Assembly (NCBI GenBank): GCA_900550095.1 | Contig: URRG01000121.1 | Coordinates: forward strand, 1 to 6,908 | From: an uncultured Oscillospiraceae bacterium | GTDB taxonomy: Bacteria; Bacillota; Clostridia; Oscillospirales; Acutalibacteraceae | Direction: 5' to 3' | DNA length: 6,908 nucleotides | Shown: positions 5,166 through 6,908 of the stretch, in pieces | Layout of the letters: the number at the start of each line of letters is the position of its first letter | Position numbering within the stretch: the first letter of the stretch is position 1 | The notes under the pieces: model-generated | The model's input: the letters and a program-made list of their open reading frames with translations, nothing else | Database searches by the model: none | What the model was told of the DNA's origin: nothing | Position numbers and translations under genes: made by a program

Positions 5166-6900
5166 CCGTATCACCTGCCTTATTCTGAGAGGTATAGACC
5201 TCGCGGTAGATCTCGCTTGTCTTCAGAAGCTCCTCATGGGTCCCTACAGCGCAGATACTGCCGCCGTCCATAATAATGATACGGTCTGCATCCTGCACGG
5301 AGGCGACGCGCTGGGCGATGATAATCTTCGTAGTTTCAGGGATAAACTGCCGGAACGCCTGCCGGATCAGCGCATCGGTGCGGGTATCCACGGCGCTGGT
5401 GGAATCGTCCAGAATGAGGATTTTCGGTTTCTTCAGCAGAGCGCGGGCGATACAGAGCCTCTGCTTCTGGCCGCCGGACACGTTGCTTCCCCCCTGCTCG
5501 ATGTAGGTGTCGTATTTACGGGGGAACTGCTGGATGAACTCATCCGCCTGAGCCAGCCTGCAGGCTTCTTCCAACTCGGCATCCGTGGCGTCCTTATTGC
5601 CCCAGCGGAGATTATCCTTGATCGTGCCGGCAAAAAGCTCGTTCTTCTGCAGGACTACGGCCACCTGATTGCGCAGGGCCGTCAGGTCGTAATCCTTCAC
5701 ATCGACTCCTCCCACCTTCACCTTGCCTTCCGTGGCGTCATAAAGCCGGGGAATAAGCTGAATGAGGCTTGACTTTGAGGAGCCTGTTCCCCCTATGACG
5801 CCGATGATCTCACCGGAACGGATATGCAGGTCGATATCTGAAAGAGCCATCCGTGCGGCAGACTTGGAATACTTAAAGCTGACATGGTCAAAATCGATAG
5901 AGCCGTCCTTCACTTCTGTTACGGCGTTTTCAGGACTCTGCAGGGTGCTCTCCTCGCTGAGGACCTCTACAATACGCTCGGCAGATTCAGCCGCCATGGT
6001 GATCATCACAAATACCATGGAAAGCATCATCAGGCTCATGAGGATCTGAAAGCTGTATGTAAGAAGCGAAGACATCTGGCCCACATCCAGATCCAGACCC
6101 CGGGAGGTTATCACGGTATAGGAACCAAAGGAGAGCACAAACACCATGACACCGTATACACAGAACTGCATCAAAGGGTTGTTCACGGCAAGGATGCGTT
6201 CGGCTTTTGTGAAATCGGCCTTCACATTCTCAGCGGCCGCATTGAACTTTTTCTTTTCATACTCCTCGCGGACATAGGCCTTTACTACCCGCATACCGCG
6301 GATGTTTTCCTGAATGGAGCTGTTGAGAGCGTCATATTTCCGGAATACCCGGCGGAACAGAGGCATCGTCTTGCGGATAACAACGATCAGCCCTACCCCC
6401 AGAATCGGGATCGTCACCAGGAAGATAAGAGCCATCTTTCCCCCCATTATAAAGCCCATGGCAAAGGAGAAAATCAGCATCAGCGGGCAGCGGATCGCCA
6501 TGCGGATGATCATCATATACGCCATCTGCACATTGGTGATATCCGTAGTCAGCCTTGTCACAAGGCTGGAAACAGAAAACTTATCGATGTTCTCAAAAGA
6601 ATACCCCTGTATTTTGTAAAACATATCCTTCCGGAGGTTTCGGGCAAAACCGCAGCTGGCTTTCGCGCATGCGGCGCCGGCCAGCGCGCCGAACGCCAGG
6701 GAAAACCCCGCCATCGCCACAAGAAGCGCTCCATACCGAATAAGCGTCTCTATGGAACACCCGTTTTTGATTTCATTCACAAGATTGGCGATGATAAACG
6801 GGATGATACACTCCAGCACCACTTCGCCGGAAACAAAGACCGGAGCAAGAATAGAGGGCTTTTTGTATTCCCGGATACTCTTAGCCAAGGTTTTGATCAT
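5155..6900 (-). CDS. ABC exporter subunit with degenerate catalytic site (heterodimer partner 1)
   Basis: This 581-residue half-transporter has six predicted membrane helices (about 15-320) and a C-terminal ATPase domain. The signature VSGGQ (474-478) is good. Its own nucleotide site is altered: Walker A reads GGTGSSKSS (370-378), with S375 where Gly precedes the Lys; Walker B reads ILILDD, with D499 where the catalytic Glu belongs; and the H-loop His is Gln (Q530, in IIAQRVAS). This is the pattern of the degenerate partner in heterodimeric exporters such as TM287/288 and BmrCD, and it complements the subunit encoded just downstream. The ATG (6898-6900) lies 8 bases from the window edge, with GGAA visible just before it. 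The N-terminus MIKTLAKSIREYKKPSIL is typical of this family, so the gene is probably complete. The stop overlaps the next gene by 11 bases. A regulator gene often precedes such pairs, but that position is outside the window. Confidence 0.95.
   Translation of the reverse strand: MIKTLAKSIREYKKPSILAPVFVSGEVVLECIIPFIIANLVNEIKNGCSIETLIRYGALLVAMAGFSLAFGALAGAACAKASCGFARNLRKDMFYKIQGYSFENIDKFSVSSLVTRLTTDITNVQMAYMMIIRMAIRCPLMLIFSFAMGFIMGGKMALIFLVTIPILGVGLIVVIRKTMPLFRRVFRKYDALNSSIQENIRGMRVVKAYVREEYEKKKFNAAAENVKADFTKAERILAVNNPLMQFCVYGVMVFVLSFGSYTVITSRGLDLDVGQMSSLLTYSFQILMSLMMLSMVFVMITMAAESAERIVEVLSEESTLQSPENAVTEVKDGSIDFDHVSFKYSKSAARMALSDIDLHIRSGEIIGVIGGTGSSKSSLIQLIPRLYDATEGKVKVGGVDVKDYDLTALRNQVAVVLQKNELFAGTIKDNLRWGNKDATDAELEEACRLAQADEFIQQFPRKYDTYIEQGGSNVSGGQKQRLCIARALLKKPKILILDDSTSAVDTRTDALIRQAFRQFIPETTKIIIAQRVASVQDADRIIIMDGGSICAVGTHEELLKTSEIYREVYTSQNKAGDTDDQ
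5172..5176 (-). promoter_or_regulatory. Ribosome binding site AGGTG deciding the ATG start at 5165
   Basis: On the - strand AGGTG lies 6 bases before ATG 5165, inside the last codons of the preceding exporter gene. The competing GTG at 5174 overlaps this site and has only AAGG three bases before it, which is too close. Translation of the second subunit is therefore probably coupled to that of the first. Confidence 0.6.
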
Positions 6901-6908
6901 GAAGTTCC

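Noticed and set aside
5166..5174. GTG 5174 as the start of the second exporter subunit.
   Set aside because: The only purine-rich sequence before it is three bases away. ATG 5165 has AGGTG six bases upstream and gives the typical short basic N-terminus.
3165..5273. Open frame of about 700 codons on the + strand, antisense to the second exporter gene.
   Set aside because: It mirrors a clear ABC exporter with all motifs on the other strand. Its translation is rich in His and Gln, has no recognisable domain and runs through the exporter gene's stop region; it is a shadow of GC-rich codon bias.

Overview
The window looks like chromosomal DNA from a moderately GC-rich anaerobic member of the Bacillota, most likely class Clostridia (Lachnospiraceae or Oscillospiraceae type). 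This is inferred from the style of the paired ABC exporter subunits, strong AGGAG/GGAGG ribosome binding sites, ATGA/TTGA gene overlaps and a NrdG-type radical SAM protein. No marker gene fixes the taxon. There are two convergent operons separated by one shared terminator, and no promoter is visible because both operons begin outside the window.

Left operon (+ strand, 1-2973): the C-terminal end of an unidentified protein (1-108), a NrdG-like radical SAM protein with a TTG start (105-797), an AAA+ ATPase resembling the Ycf46 family (794-2434), and a small membrane-anchored protein that looks like a divergent DUF1257/Ycf35 protein (2488-2973). The first three genes overlap by 4 bases each (TTGA, then ATGA), so they are probably translated together. 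The fourth follows after 53 bases that hold four tandem 8-bp repeats just upstream of its ribosome binding site. Ycf46 and Ycf35 are named from plastid and cyanobacterial genomes. Finding relatives of both next to a radical SAM activase-like enzyme, in what looks like a non-photosynthetic anaerobe, makes this a functional module of unknown purpose and the most interesting part of the window. Two of its proteins, the partial first one and the AAA+ ATPase, end in nearly the same basic-plus-RSLD[L/F] tail.

Intergenic region (2974-3257): 284 bases with no convincing gene. Its main feature is a strong hairpin with an A-tract on one side and a T-tract on the other (3102-3145), which can terminate both convergent operons. 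Two weaker hairpins are also present.

Right operon (- strand, 6900 to 3258): two overlapping genes for a heterodimeric ABC exporter. The promoter-proximal subunit (6900-5155) has a degenerate ATPase site (Walker B Asp in place of Glu, H-loop Gln in place of His, altered Walker A). The second (5165-3258) has intact catalytic residues but an altered LSQGQ signature. Together they fit the one-active-site, one-degenerate-site design known from TM287/288 and BmrCD. The substrate cannot be read from the sequence.
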